The translations under genes and the position numbers were made by a program. From contig CAMDLI010000005.1 of assembly GCA_945901615.1 (NCBI GenBank), forward strand, positions 1 to 64,000: DNA of 64,000 bases. Reading direction: 5' to 3'. Each line of letters opens with the position of its first letter. Positions within the stretch are counted from its first letter, which is position 1. The DNA comes from Spirosoma fluviale. Lineage in GTDB: Bacteria; Bacteroidota; Bacteroidia; Cytophagales; Cyclobacteriaceae. Below are positions 26,626-36,800 of the stretch, piece by piece. The notes under the pieces are model-generated. The model did not search any database. It was not told the DNA's origin and saw nothing but the letters and a program-made list of their open reading frames with translations.

Positions 26626-26655
26626 TTGGGTAAGCGATCTATACTTGTATCTTTG
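26626..26655 (+). promoter_or_regulatory. Promoter of tatA-gatA
   Basis: TTG (26626-26628), 19 nt, TATCTTTG (26648-26655) fits the Bacteroidota consensus. It lies in the 108-bp gap after envC and would start transcription about 20 nt before the tatA ATG. Confidence 0.7.
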
Positions 26656-26682
26656 TAATTGTAACTTTAAACGCACAACATT

Positions 26683-26880
26683 ATGACTACTTTAGGTTTT
26701 CTTCAAAATATTGGTGGAGGTTCGTTAATCCTCATCATTCTTGTGATCCTCCTTTTGTTTGGTGCAAAAAGAATCCCTGAACTAGCACGTGGATTAGGCC
26801 GTGGAATTCGTGAATTCAAAGATGCCACCAAGGATATCCAAAACGACCTTGAAGAAGGTATGAAGGATAAGAAAAAGTAA
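26683..26880 (+). CDS. tatA: Twin-arginine translocase subunit TatA
   Basis: A 65-aa protein with one N-terminal membrane helix (GGGSLILIILVILLLFG), the conserved AKRIPELARGLGRGIREFKDA amphipathic helix and a charged tail. TatA oligomers form the pore for folded Tat substrates. The tail is short, giving a minimal TatA/E-type protein. tatC is not in the window. The stop codon is in the same frame as the following gatA, with five sense codons between. Confidence 0.93.
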   Translation: MTTLGFLQNIGGGSLILIILVILLLFGAKRIPELARGLGRGIREFKDATKDIQNDLEEGMKDKKK

Positions 26881-26895
26881 TTCATCCCCATTCTT

Positions 26896-28326
26896 TTGGA
26901 AAAGTATCGTTCCTTCGACGAAATCCAGTTCGCCTTGAAGAAAGGCGAAAGCGATTGTCGATCGATTGTAAAGTATTACTTACACAATATTCAGACGAAG
27001 GCGCATCTCAACGCCTTCGTCGAAGTTTATGCCCAATCCGCTCTCGAGCAAGCAGCCCTAGTTGATGAGAAAATTGCTCAGGGTACTGCTGGAAAGCTGG
27101 CAGGAATGATTGTTGGCATCAAGGATGTACTCAATTACGAAGGACATCCCGCTACTGCTGGATCCAACATCCTTGAGGGCTACAACTCCCAATACACCGC
27201 TACTGCCGTTCAAAGGCTCATCGATGAAGATGCCATTATTATTGGCCGTCTGAATTGCGATGAATTTGGCATGGGCAGCTCGAATGAGCATTCTGCCTAT
27301 GGGAAAGTGTACCAAGAGCTAGACCCCACACGCGTACCTGGAGGATCGTCTGGAGGGTCGGCCGTAGCCGTTCAAGCCAACTTATGTACTGTAAGCTTGG
27401 GATCAGACACCGGAGGATCGGTTCGTCAGCCTGCTGCATTTACCGGAGTGGTTGGGATGAAGCCCAGCTATTCTCGAGTATCCCGCTGGGGACTGATCGC
27501 ATACGCCTCTTCCTTTGACACCATCGGTGTTTTTTCAGCTACTGTTAAAGACAATGCCTTAGTTCTTGAGGTCATCGCAGGCTATGATGAGAAAGACAGC
27601 ACTTCTTCAAAGGAGGAGGTCAAGTCCTACAGCAAGCTTGATTCCCCAAAGCGATCCCTAAAAATTGCTGTTTTGAAAGAGGCATTGCATGCTTCGGCTT
27701 TACAACCTGAAATCAAGCGTAATACCTTGGAGGTAATCGAAAAGCTAAAAACCGAGGGACACGAAGTTCAAGAAGTTGACTTCCCTCAATTGAAATATGT
27801 GCTTCCTACCTACTATATCTTGACTACTGCAGAGGCGAGTGCAAATTTAGCTCGATTTGATGGAGTGAAATATGGCTACCGAACTCCTGAAGCACAAAAT
27901 TTGGAGCAGCTTTACAAGAATAGCCGAAGCGAAGGTTTTGGTGAGGAGGTCAAACGAAGGATTATGCTTGGAACATTCGTGCTTTCAGCTAGCTACTACG
28001 ACGCCTACTTCACTAAGGCTCAAAAGGTTCGACGAATAATCCGAGACCTTACTGCCAATTTATTAACAGATTTTGACTACCTTTTACTCCCTACAACCCC
28101 AACCACAGCATTTAAATTTGGGGAACATGGGGGTGATCCTGTTGCGATGTACTTGGAGGACTTGTTTACAGTTCAGGCTTCTGTCTCGGGAGTTCCAGCC
28201 TTATCTATTCCTAATGGGAAAGATGATTCAGGAATGCCCATAGGACTTCAGGTGATCGCAAACTCCTTTAAAGAAGCAGAATTGTATGCCTTTGGTCACT
28301 ATTTGAGTACCTTGACATTAAATTAG
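26896..28326 (+). CDS. gatA: Amidase-signature enzyme, Asp-tRNA(Asn)/Glu-tRNA(Gln) amidotransferase subunit A
   Basis: Hydrolyses glutamine and passes ammonia to GatB for amidation of mischarged tRNA. The Lys-cisSer-Ser triad is intact: Lys in VGIKDVLNY, and the serines in GGSSGGSAVAV and GSDTGGSVRQPAAFTG. The length of 476 aa is normal. The start is TTG at 26896: from the tatA stop onward there is no ATG or GTG before the conserved YRSFDEIQ. gatB and gatC are elsewhere. It is separated from mltD by a few bases. Confidence 0.92.
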   Translation: MEKYRSFDEIQFALKKGESDCRSIVKYYLHNIQTKAHLNAFVEVYAQSALEQAALVDEKIAQGTAGKLAGMIVGIKDVLNYEGHPATAGSNILEGYNSQYTATAVQRLIDEDAIIIGRLNCDEFGMGSSNEHSAYGKVYQELDPTRVPGGSSGGSAVAVQANLCTVSLGSDTGGSVRQPAAFTGVVGMKPSYSRVSRWGLIAYASSFDTIGVFSATVKDNALVLEVIAGYDEKDSTSSKEEVKSYSKLDSPKRSLKIAVLKEALHASALQPEIKRNTLEVIEKLKTEGHEVQEVDFPQLKYVLPTYYILTTAEASANLARFDGVKYGYRTPEAQNLEQLYKNSRSEGFGEEVKRRIMLGTFVLSASYYDAYFTKAQKVRRIIRDLTANLLTDFDYLLLPTTPTTAFKFGEHGGDPVAMYLEDLFTVQASVSGVPALSIPNGKDDSGMPIGLQVIANSFKEAELYAFGHYLSTLTLN

Positions 28327-28332
28327 CACGTG

Positions 28333-29727
28333 ATGAAGCACATTATTTTAAGAATATTTCTAGCGACTGTCGCTAGTTTCTTTTTTTTAAATACTCAGGC
28401 ATTTTCTCAAGAAAGCAGAACCTCGAATTCAGGACAGCTAGAGGTTGTACTACCGAACTATCATTACGAGTATATTCCTGATTTCACCTACGAAGAAGTA
28501 GCCGAGCGAATCGAGAAGATGGAGTCAGAGATGGATTTTGAATTAAACGACCGCGTTTTTTCTTTTATTCAATACTTCACTGTACGAAATCGTGAGTACA
28601 TGAAAATGGTCTTGGCACGGAAAGAGCAGTATTTTCCGATGTATGAAGAAACCATGAAAGACTATGGCATGCCAGTAGAAATTCAACACCTATCCATTAT
28701 TGAATCAGGCTTAGACCCAAAAATTAAGTCGCATATGGGTGCCATGGGACTATGGCAATTTATGCCTGCTACTGGACGAGAGTATGGCATGGAGGTAAAT
28801 CCGGATATCGATGACCGCATGGATCCAGAAAAATCCACTAAAGCTGCGGCAAAATACCTCAAAGCACTTTATAAAATGTTTGGCAATTGGGAAGTAGCCC
28901 TTGCTGCCTACAACTGTGGCCCTGGCAATGTTCGAAAAGCAATTCGGAATTCTGGAGGCAAAAATACGTTTTGGGGAATTTATGATTACCTGCCCAAAGA
29001 AACGCGCAGTTATGTTCCTCAATTTCAAGCAATGCTTTACATCCTCAATCACCTAGAGGAGCACAACTTGCACTTGGAAGAGCCAAGCTATCCGATGGAG
29101 TATGAACAGCTGAATTTTGATAAAACCTTTCAGCTCAAAACTTTGGCCTCACTTACAGAAGTTTGTTTGAAAGATTTAGAGAAACTAAACCCTTCCATAA
29201 AACAAGGGAGGATCCCAGAATCTCATCGTTCGATGTCCATCCGAATTCCAAAATCTAAAGCATTTTTTATCAAGGAAAACTTGGCCTGGATAAGTGACTC
29301 CTTATCGAAAGCAGCTCCAATCCTAGTGGCTTCCACCAGCCAGGTAGAAACAGCCACTAAAGGGAGCAGTCCACAGCAGACCACTTCAAGAATTGCCTAC
29401 AAAGTAAAGTCTGGCGATGCCATTGGCACAATTGCTAGTCGACATGGAGTGACCCTAACTCAAATTAAGCAATGGAATAATCTTAGCTCAAACTTGATCA
29501 AAGAAGGGCAGATTCTTATCATTCACTCCAATTCCAACCGTTCCAGTTCAACAACAATTGCGCTGAATTCAGACAATCCTACCTCCTCTAAAACCTACAC
29601 CGTCCGACCAGGAGATTCGTTATGGATGATATCACAAAAGCACTCGCTCAGTATTGAACAAATCAAGCGGTTGAACAACTTGAATACAACCCAAATCAAG
29701 CCAGGTCAGCGTTTAATTGTAGGTTGA
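28333..29727 (+). CDS. mltD: MltD-like lytic murein transglycosylase with two LysM domains
   Basis: A 464-aa exported peptidoglycan lyase. Signal peptide (1-25), then an SLT domain with the catalytic Glu in LSIIESGLDPKIKSHMGAMGLWQFMPATG (about 118-147) and AAYNCGPGNVRKAI, a linker, and two C-terminal LysM modules (about 355-398 and 417-464; VKSGDAIGTIASRHG and VRPGDSLWMISQKHS). It makes 1,6-anhydromuropeptides during wall remodelling. ATG 28333 is preferred to the GTG three bases earlier. No lipobox Cys is present, unlike E. coli MltD. Confidence 0.93.
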   Translation: MKHIILRIFLATVASFFFLNTQAFSQESRTSNSGQLEVVLPNYHYEYIPDFTYEEVAERIEKMESEMDFELNDRVFSFIQYFTVRNREYMKMVLARKEQYFPMYEETMKDYGMPVEIQHLSIIESGLDPKIKSHMGAMGLWQFMPATGREYGMEVNPDIDDRMDPEKSTKAAAKYLKALYKMFGNWEVALAAYNCGPGNVRKAIRNSGGKNTFWGIYDYLPKETRSYVPQFQAMLYILNHLEEHNLHLEEPSYPMEYEQLNFDKTFQLKTLASLTEVCLKDLEKLNPSIKQGRIPESHRSMSIRIPKSKAFFIKENLAWISDSLSKAAPILVASTSQVETATKGSSPQQTTSRIAYKVKSGDAIGTIASRHGVTLTQIKQWNNLSSNLIKEGQILIIHSNSNRSSSTTIALNSDNPTSSKTYTVRPGDSLWMISQKHSLSIEQIKRLNNLNTTQIKPGQRLIVG

Positions 29728-29806
29728 ATAGTGCCTATTTTGAATAACCTAGAGATAACCTAACTTATATTCCCTTTTTACACTTCCTTTAGAAACTAGA
29801 CTTCCT

Positions 29807-30898
29807 ATGAAAGCAATATACCTGAGCCTCCTTTCCTTGTGTTGCCTCTTTTTATTCTCCTGCGAAGAAGGTACTGGATCTAGCAGCTCCAAACCTAAGG
29901 CAAGAGGTTCAATAGGTGAAATAGTTTTAGCCATCGATTCGACCAAATGGGCAGGACCTGTTGGAGATGAGCTACGCGCAATTTTTGAAGCAGACCTACC
30001 GGGAATGATTCGCTCTGAAGCGCTATTCAAAGTGCATCGTGTCGATCCACGAGCCATGACACGGATGCTGAAAATGTACACCAACCTGGTATATGTCACT
30101 ACCTTCGACGACAAGCGAGGAGGAAGCCAAGCGGTCAATGCCCAATTTACACCTGAATCAAAAGCCAAAGCTGCTGCAGACCCAAGCATCTATTCGCTAC
30201 GGATGGTAGATGAGTTTGCACAGGGCCAAGAAGTACTCTACCTATTTGGAAACACTGAAAAAGAGCTAATTGCAAACCTTCGCAAGCACAAGGATCAGCT
30301 TCAAAATCTTTTCGAAGTCCGAGAAAGAGATCGATTAGCGAAGGCCCTATTGGCACGCAAAAACGCAACTGCGCAAAGTGATGCGCGGAAAAACCTAGGC
30401 ATAGAAATCATGCCTCCTGTTTCTTACCAGATTGCAAAATCTGTCCCAGAGTTCCTTTGGTTGAGACAACCTACGCCTAACCAAAATCGCCCAGACATCA
30501 GCGTCTATTTCCATGTCGAGGACTATAAAAACGAAGAACAAACCTTTCCGGAGAACATCCTTCAGTTGCGAGATTCAATAGCTAAGATCCATATTTTTGC
30601 AGACCCAGAGGATCCAAATTCCTTTATGACAAGTGAAAAACAAATCCCACCCGTTTTCCGAAACATGGTGATTAATGATAATTTTACTGTTGAAATACGG
30701 GGCACTTGGAAGACCAACGACCTCAGCATGGGAGGTACATACCTAGGCTATTTGATGATTGATGAGAAGAAAGGGAAATTGTACTACATGGAAGGCTTTG
30801 TATACTTTCCGAACGAACTCCACGCAGATGCATTGCGAGAGATTCAAACCGTTCTCCTGAATACCAACGTGAGTTGGAATGAAAAAACAGGATTATAA
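29807..30898 (+). CDS. DUF4837 family lipoprotein
   Basis: A 363-aa lipoprotein with signal peptide MKAIYLSLLSLCCLFLFSC, the last Cys being the lipidation site, followed by an acidic EEG and a Ser-rich linker. The body matches DUF4837: GEIVLAIDSTKWAGPVGDELRAIF near the N-terminus and IRGTWKTNDLSMGGTYLGYLMIDE near the C-terminus. Function is unknown; family members are restricted to Bacteroidota and sit in the cell envelope. The minus-strand ORF across its first 380 bp is a shadow. Confidence 0.87.
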   Translation: MKAIYLSLLSLCCLFLFSCEEGTGSSSSKPKARGSIGEIVLAIDSTKWAGPVGDELRAIFEADLPGMIRSEALFKVHRVDPRAMTRMLKMYTNLVYVTTFDDKRGGSQAVNAQFTPESKAKAAADPSIYSLRMVDEFAQGQEVLYLFGNTEKELIANLRKHKDQLQNLFEVRERDRLAKALLARKNATAQSDARKNLGIEIMPPVSYQIAKSVPEFLWLRQPTPNQNRPDISVYFHVEDYKNEEQTFPENILQLRDSIAKIHIFADPEDPNSFMTSEKQIPPVFRNMVINDNFTVEIRGTWKTNDLSMGGTYLGYLMIDEKKGKLYYMEGFVYFPNELHADALREIQTVLLNTNVSWNEKTGL

Positions 30899-30920
30899 AC
30901 CCAGCTTATACCACCCATTT

Positions 30921-33200
30921 ATGGCGATTAAAATCAGAAAAGAAGACGCATTAAACTACCATAGCCAGGGCTCTCCCGGAAAGATCCAAGTGATTCCTTC
31001 CAAGCCTGTTTCCAGCCAATTGGATCTTGCGCTAGCCTATTCCCCTGGAGTAGCTGAACCTTGCAAGGAAATTGCTGCCGACGTAGAAAATGTGTACAAA
31101 TACACCGCCAAAGGCAATTTGGTGGCAGTCATTTCAAATGGTACCGCAGTACTCGGATTGGGAGACATTGGTCCAGAAGCTTCGAAACCCGTGATGGAAG
31201 GAAAGGGAGTCCTTTTCAAGAAATTTGCCGGCATCGATGTCTTTGACTTGGAAATAGATGAGAAAGACCCAAAGAAACTAATTCAAATTATCAAATCTCT
31301 AGAGCCCACTTTTGGAGGCATCAATCTAGAGGATATTAAAGCTCCCGAATGCTTTGAGATTGAGCAGACGCTCAAGCGAGAGATGAAGATCCCAGTCATG
31401 CACGATGACCAGCACGGGACAGCCATCATCACTGGAGCAGCCTTGCTCAATGCCCTTGAGCTGGTTGAAAAAAAGATAGAAGACATCCGCATTGTGGTTA
31501 GTGGTGCTGGTGCAGCTGCCATATCCTGCCTTCGGTTTTATTTAACTTTAGGCGTCAAAAAAGAGCATATTGTAGTCTGCGATAAGGATGGAGTGCTACG
31601 TGCTGATCGCCCAGGCTTGGCTGGAGAGCACATCGAGTTTGCTACTACTCAAAACTTCCATACCATCTCCGAGGCCATGCCAGGCGCAGATGTATTTCTT
31701 GGGCTTTCTGCAGGCAATATCATCGCACCGGAATTGATCCAATCCATGGCAGCAAACCCAATTGTGTTTGCACTTGCCAACCCAGATCCTGAAATCGCCT
31801 ATGAAACTGCCATTGCAGCACGCGAAGATGTGGTCATGGCTACTGGGAGATCAGATCATCCTAACCAAGTGAATAATGTCTTGGGATTCCCCTACATTTT
31901 TAGAGGCGCCTTGGATGTGCGCGCTACCACAATTAACGAAGAGATGAAGCTTGCCGCAGCAAAAGCAATTGCCAAGCTTGCCAAAGAACCCGTTCCAGAA
32001 ATTGTCACCAAAGCCTATGGAGAGAGCAATCTAAGTTTTGGGAGATTTTATTTGATTCCCAAACCAGTAGATCCACGCCTCATCACTACCATCGCTCCGG
32101 CTGTGGCCAAGGCAGCCATTGAATCTGGAGTAGCAAAAAAAATCATTACCGACTGGGACGCCTACGAAGTGGAGCTCCAGAAACGAATTGGCATTGACGA
32201 GCGCTTGATGTCTATTGTCATCGGAAGAGCCAAAAAAGATCCGAAACGAGTGGTTTTCGGAGAGGCGGATAACCTCAAAATCTTGAAAGCAGCGCAGTTG
32301 ATTCGAGATGAAAAAATCGCGATCCCTATCCTTTTAGGCAATCGGGAACGAATTTTGGAATTAATCGAAGAGAATTCGCTTGACCTTGAAGGTGTCAGCA
32401 TCATTGACCCCATGGAAGAGCGGAAAATGAATGAGAAGTTTGGGAAAATCCTGGCCCAAAAGAGACAGCGTAAAGGCATGACCCTAGCCGGTGCGAACAG
32501 ATTGGTGAAGGAGCGTAATTATTTCGGTGCCTTAATGGTCGAAACTGGGGAAGCAGACTGCTTTATTTCTGGCCTCACCCGCGATTACCCAAAAACCATC
32601 CTTCCTTCCCTACAAACCATTGGCGTGAAAAAAGGAGTCAATCGAGTAGCAGGCATGTATATCTTGAACACGCCACGAGGTCCTTATTTCTTTGCAGACG
32701 CAACAGTCAATCTCAATCCCACCGCTGAAGAACTCGTGGATATCATTGGACTCACCGCTACAGCAGTGAAGTTTTTTAATATGGTGCCACGAATTGCACT
32801 CCTCTCCTATTCCAATTTTGGGTCTGCCCAGGGAGATATCCCCTCGAAAATGGCCAAAGCTACTGCCTTGGCTAAAGAAAAATACCCAGACTTGATTATC
32901 GAAGGGGAAATGCAGGCCAATGTGGCCCTGAACCAAGACATTCAAAAGGAATTCTATCCATTCTCCGACCTATCCCAAAAAGGGAAGGAAGTCAATACCC
33001 TCATTTTCCCTGATTTAGCTTCTTCAAACATTGCTTACAAGCTTTTGGCTGAACTTGGAAACGCAGAAGCAATCGGTCCTATCCTATTGGGAATGAATAA
33101 ACCAGTTCATATTCTGCAACTGGGAAGCTCCATCCGCGAAATCGTCAATATGGTAGCCATCGCCGTAGTGGATGCCCAATCCAGCAAAGAAAACTTATGA
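30921..33200 (+). CDS. maeB: NADP-dependent malic enzyme with phosphotransacetylase-like domain
   Basis: Oxidative decarboxylation of malate to pyruvate, generating NADPH. Residues 1-420 are the malic enzyme part ([30 protein letters not shown], and the Rossmann loop [11 protein letters not shown]). Residues about 430-759 form a phosphate acetyltransferase-like domain that in MaeB-type enzymes mediates acetyl-CoA control and is usually not catalytic. At 759 aa the fusion is full length. ATG 30921 ([11 protein letters not shown]) is used; the track start at 30879 lies inside the DUF4837 gene. It overlaps ruvA by 4 nt. Confidence 0.93.
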   Translation: MAIKIRKEDALNYHSQGSPGKIQVIPSKPVSSQLDLALAYSPGVAEPCKEIAADVENVYKYTAKGNLVAVISNGTAVLGLGDIGPEASKPVMEGKGVLFKKFAGIDVFDLEIDEKDPKKLIQIIKSLEPTFGGINLEDIKAPECFEIEQTLKREMKIPVMHDDQHGTAIITGAALLNALELVEKKIEDIRIVVSGAGAAAISCLRFYLTLGVKKEHIVVCDKDGVLRADRPGLAGEHIEFATTQNFHTISEAMPGADVFLGLSAGNIIAPELIQSMAANPIVFALANPDPEIAYETAIAAREDVVMATGRSDHPNQVNNVLGFPYIFRGALDVRATTINEEMKLAAAKAIAKLAKEPVPEIVTKAYGESNLSFGRFYLIPKPVDPRLITTIAPAVAKAAIESGVAKKIITDWDAYEVELQKRIGIDERLMSIVIGRAKKDPKRVVFGEADNLKILKAAQLIRDEKIAIPILLGNRERILELIEENSLDLEGVSIIDPMEERKMNEKFGKILAQKRQRKGMTLAGANRLVKERNYFGALMVETGEADCFISGLTRDYPKTILPSLQTIGVKKGVNRVAGMYILNTPRGPYFFADATVNLNPTAEELVDIIGLTATAVKFFNMVPRIALLSYSNFGSAQGDIPSKMAKATALAKEKYPDLIIEGEMQANVALNQDIQKEFYPFSDLSQKGKEVNTLIFPDLASSNIAYKLLAELGNAEAIGPILLGMNKPVHILQLGSSIREIVNMVAIAVVDAQSSKENL

Positions 33201-33793
33201 TAGATTACCTCAATGGAAAATTAGTTCACAAAGACCCAACCTACGTACTTATCGATGTAGGGGGAATTGGCTACCATGTCAAAATATCCCTACAAACTTA
33301 CACTGCCATCAAGGATCAGGAGCAATTGCGTCTCCTCACCTACCTGCACATCAAGGAAGATGCCCATACCCTCTATGGATTCAAGGAAGAACAAGAGAAA
33401 CGACTCTTTCTTCTGCTCACCTCCATCAATGGCGTAGGCCCCAGCACTGGACTCATGATCCTATCTTCCTTGACAAGCTCTGAAATCGAACAAGCTATTC
33501 TTTCAGGTGATGTAGCTACTATTCAAGCAGTTAAAGGAATTGGAACCAAAACCGCCCAGCGAATCATCTTGGAACTGAAAGACAAGGTTGGCAAATCTGG
33601 AAGTGGAGAAATTACCGCTCCTTTAGGATTTCTAAATGGAGGCAATAAAATCAGAGAAGAAGCGTTACAAGCTCTAGTCACTTTAGGTTTTCCAAAAGCT
33701 GTGGCAGAGAAAAATATTGCCCTGGTACTCAAAAAGAGTAGTGGAACTATCTCCCTAGAAGAGCTCATTAAGGCATCATTAAAAACTTCTTAA
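33197..33793 (+). CDS. ruvA: Holliday junction DNA helicase subunit RuvA
   Basis: Binds four-way junctions and loads RuvB for branch migration. It has an N-terminal OB fold ([12 protein letters not shown]...GGIGYHVKIS), two helix-hairpin-helix motifs (NGVGPSTGLMILS and VKGIGTKTAQRIILELKDKV) and a C-terminal RuvB-binding domain (about 150-198). The length of 198 aa is normal. Its ATGA overlaps the maeB stop. ruvB and ruvC are not here. The gene lies directly upstream of sprA, an arrangement commonly seen in this phylum. Confidence 0.95.
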   Translation: MIDYLNGKLVHKDPTYVLIDVGGIGYHVKISLQTYTAIKDQEQLRLLTYLHIKEDAHTLYGFKEEQEKRLFLLLTSINGVGPSTGLMILSSLTSSEIEQAILSGDVATIQAVKGIGTKTAQRIILELKDKVGKSGSGEITAPLGFLNGGNKIREEALQALVTLGFPKAVAEKNIALVLKKSSGTISLEELIKASLKTS

Positions 33794-33804
33794 TTTCCAC
33801 TGAA

Positions 33805-36800
33805 TTGAAGGTTCAGGACTTACGTATCTTTTTGACAAATCCAATTGGGGGGATCACCATCCTCCTTGGATTGCTCCTTGCCTTCCTTCCCATCAGCACC
33901 CTTCAAGCCCAACAGACAGCTAATCCCAAGTCACGGATTGATTCCTTAAATGAGCGGAGATTGGCTCCCTCCTTTTTGCTTTGGCAAACACGGAGAACCG
34001 CCCCACTCTACCCCTACCGAAATCCTTTTTTAACACAGAAATCTCCTTTTTTTCCTAGTTCCCCAGTAAATAGAGACGTTCAGGTCTTGATGGACTCTAC
34101 CCTGAAATACCAGGTTGTGGACCAATTGGATAGCACCCGACTAGGCAACCAGCAGGAATATGAGTTTGATAAATTCGCGCAACTGCAAGAATTTCAGGTC
34201 AGGCAAGACTACTGGAAAACTCGCTCTCGAGGAATAGATGGCGAAAGCGCCGTAGAAGGCCGAAGGCTCATACCTCCCATTACCATGAGCCCTACCTTCG
34301 ATCGCATCTTTGGCGGTGATTCGATTAATATCATTCCCACTGGCTATGTCAACCTTGATTTTGGAGCCATATTCCGAAGGATTGACAACCCCACGATTCC
34401 TATCCGCCAGCAAAAAAATGGGAATTTCAATTTTCAACAGCAAATCCAAATGGCTGTCAATGGAAATCTAGGGCAGAAATTGAAGATTGGGGCCAATTTT
34501 GACTCCAACAACTCCTTCGATTTTCAAAATCAACTCAAATTAGAATACGATGGATTTGATGAAGACATCATTCAATCCATTGAACTCGGAAATGTGAGTT
34601 TACCCATCCAAAATCGCCTCATACAAGGCGCCCAAAATCTCTTTGGCGTCAAAACAGAGATGAAATTTGGCAAGCTCAATGTCACTGCCGTAGCCTCCAC
34701 ACAACGGGGAAGACGGGACAACTTGGTCATTGATGCAAATGGGCAAGGCCGAGCATTTGACATCCAAGGTTCCAAATACGACGAAAACCGTCACTTCTTT
34801 CTCAGTCACTTCTTTCGGGAAAATTACGAACGCTGGCTCAAAGGGCTTCCTCAGGTGACCTCAGGCGTTAATATCACTCGTGTAGAAGTGTACGTAATGA
34901 ACCGGGCAACGAATACCGAAACCCTCCGGAACTTTGCTGCATTTATGGACCTTGGTGAAGGAAAAGTACTGCTCAACTCAAAAAATCCTGCCATTGGACC
35001 AGGAACTGCTACTAGCCCTGCCAGCAATGGAGCCAACCGACTGTATGCAAGTATCAGTGGCAGTCCTGTATATAGGCCCTTTGATTCTGGGGCTCGTGCC
35101 CTGGAGGGTGACCTAGGAATTAAAAAAGGGGTAGACTTTGAACAGATCAATGGAGCACGAAAGCTAGACCAAACCGAATTCTTTTTTAATGGACAGCTGG
35201 GATTCATTTCCCTCTTTCGAAGGTTGCAAAATGACGAGGTAATTGCAGTTTCCTACGAGTACACCTACAATGGGCAAGTATTTAAAGTGGGTGAACTCAC
35301 TGAAGACTACCAATCCCGTGGAGAAGATGAGTTGATTTTCTTAAAACTCCTCCGACCTGCACGAATCAACACCCGGGTACCTACTTGGGATTTGATGATG
35401 AAAAACATCTACAGCCTGAATGCAAGCCAAGTCGCACGAGATGGATTTCAATTGCAAGTGATCTACCGAGACGACCGTACTGGACTAGACAATCCCTCGC
35501 TACTTGAAGGTGCCAAGGTTAAGGACATCCCTTTGATTCGCCTGACAGGCTTGGACAACTTAAACCCCCAAAACGATCCTGCCCCGGATGGGAACTTTGA
35601 TTTTGTGGAAGGGATTACGATGCTCTCCGATCGGGGGCTACTCATCTTTCCAGTTCTGGAACCTTTTGGATCGAACCTTGCACGGAAATTCAACCCTGAT
35701 GAACGCGTACTTCAAGAAAAATACGTCTATGACACGCTCTACCAAACTACGCAAGCAGATGCTGAGCTAGTCACCCGACTCAACAAATTTTTCATCAAAG
35801 GAAGGCTTACGGCTGGTTCAGCCAGCGAAATCCAACTTCCTGGCTTAAATATCTCACCAGGATCTGTGACGGTGCAAGCTGGAAATATTCCGCTCACTGA
35901 AGGAGTAGACTTCACTATTGATTACAACATTGGCCGGCTTGTAATCATCAACGACGCCATACTCCAATCTGGCAAGCAAATCAATGTCAGCTTTGAGAAA
36001 GCAGACCTAGTTTCGTTTCAAACCAGAAGTTTACTCGGCACGCGACTGGATTACATCGCCAACAAAAAATTGACCCTTGGAGGCACCTTCCTATTCCTTA
36101 ACGAGCGTCCCAATGTATCCCGTATCGCCACAGGAAATGAAACACTCCGAAATAGCTTGTGGGGATTAGATGTCAACTACAACAGTGAATCTCGTTTTCT
36201 AACCAAGTTGGCCGATGCGCTACCTTTCACCGATACCAAGGAAAAATCACTCGTACAGTTCAATGCCGAGTTTGCCCACCTCATCCCAGGAACTTCCAAT
36301 ACCGTAAATGGAGATGCAGCTTCCTACATTGATGACTTTGAAGCTGCCGTCACCCCTTTCTATTTGGGAGCTCAAGCAAATCAAAATTGGAAGTTGGCCT
36401 CCACTCCAAAAACTGAGGACAACCGATTTGATCTGAGCAACCAAACTGAGGACAATCTAGGAAGTGGCTACCGCCGCGCACGTTTGGCCTGGTATAACAT
36501 TGATAATATTTTTTACCGAGATGGGGGACCAGGCGTGCCCAGCAACATCACTGCTCAAGATCGTAGAAACCACTATGTGAGGCGGGTGATCCCTCAGGAG
36601 ATTTTCAAGAATCAGGACCGGGAGGTGATTCTTGTTCCACAACCGCTATTTGAACTGGCCTTTTTCCCACAGGAGCGAGGCATGTACAATTATAACCCGG
36701 GGCTAACTGCAGCAGGATTATTGCCTAATCCAAGGCAGAATTACGGAGGGGTGACCCGAGCGATCACTACCGAAGTAGATTTTGACCGAACCAATATTGA

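Noticed and set aside
29749-30189. 146-aa minus-strand ORF over the DUF4837 gene
   Set aside because: Antisense shadow of a well supported lipoprotein gene; no family features.
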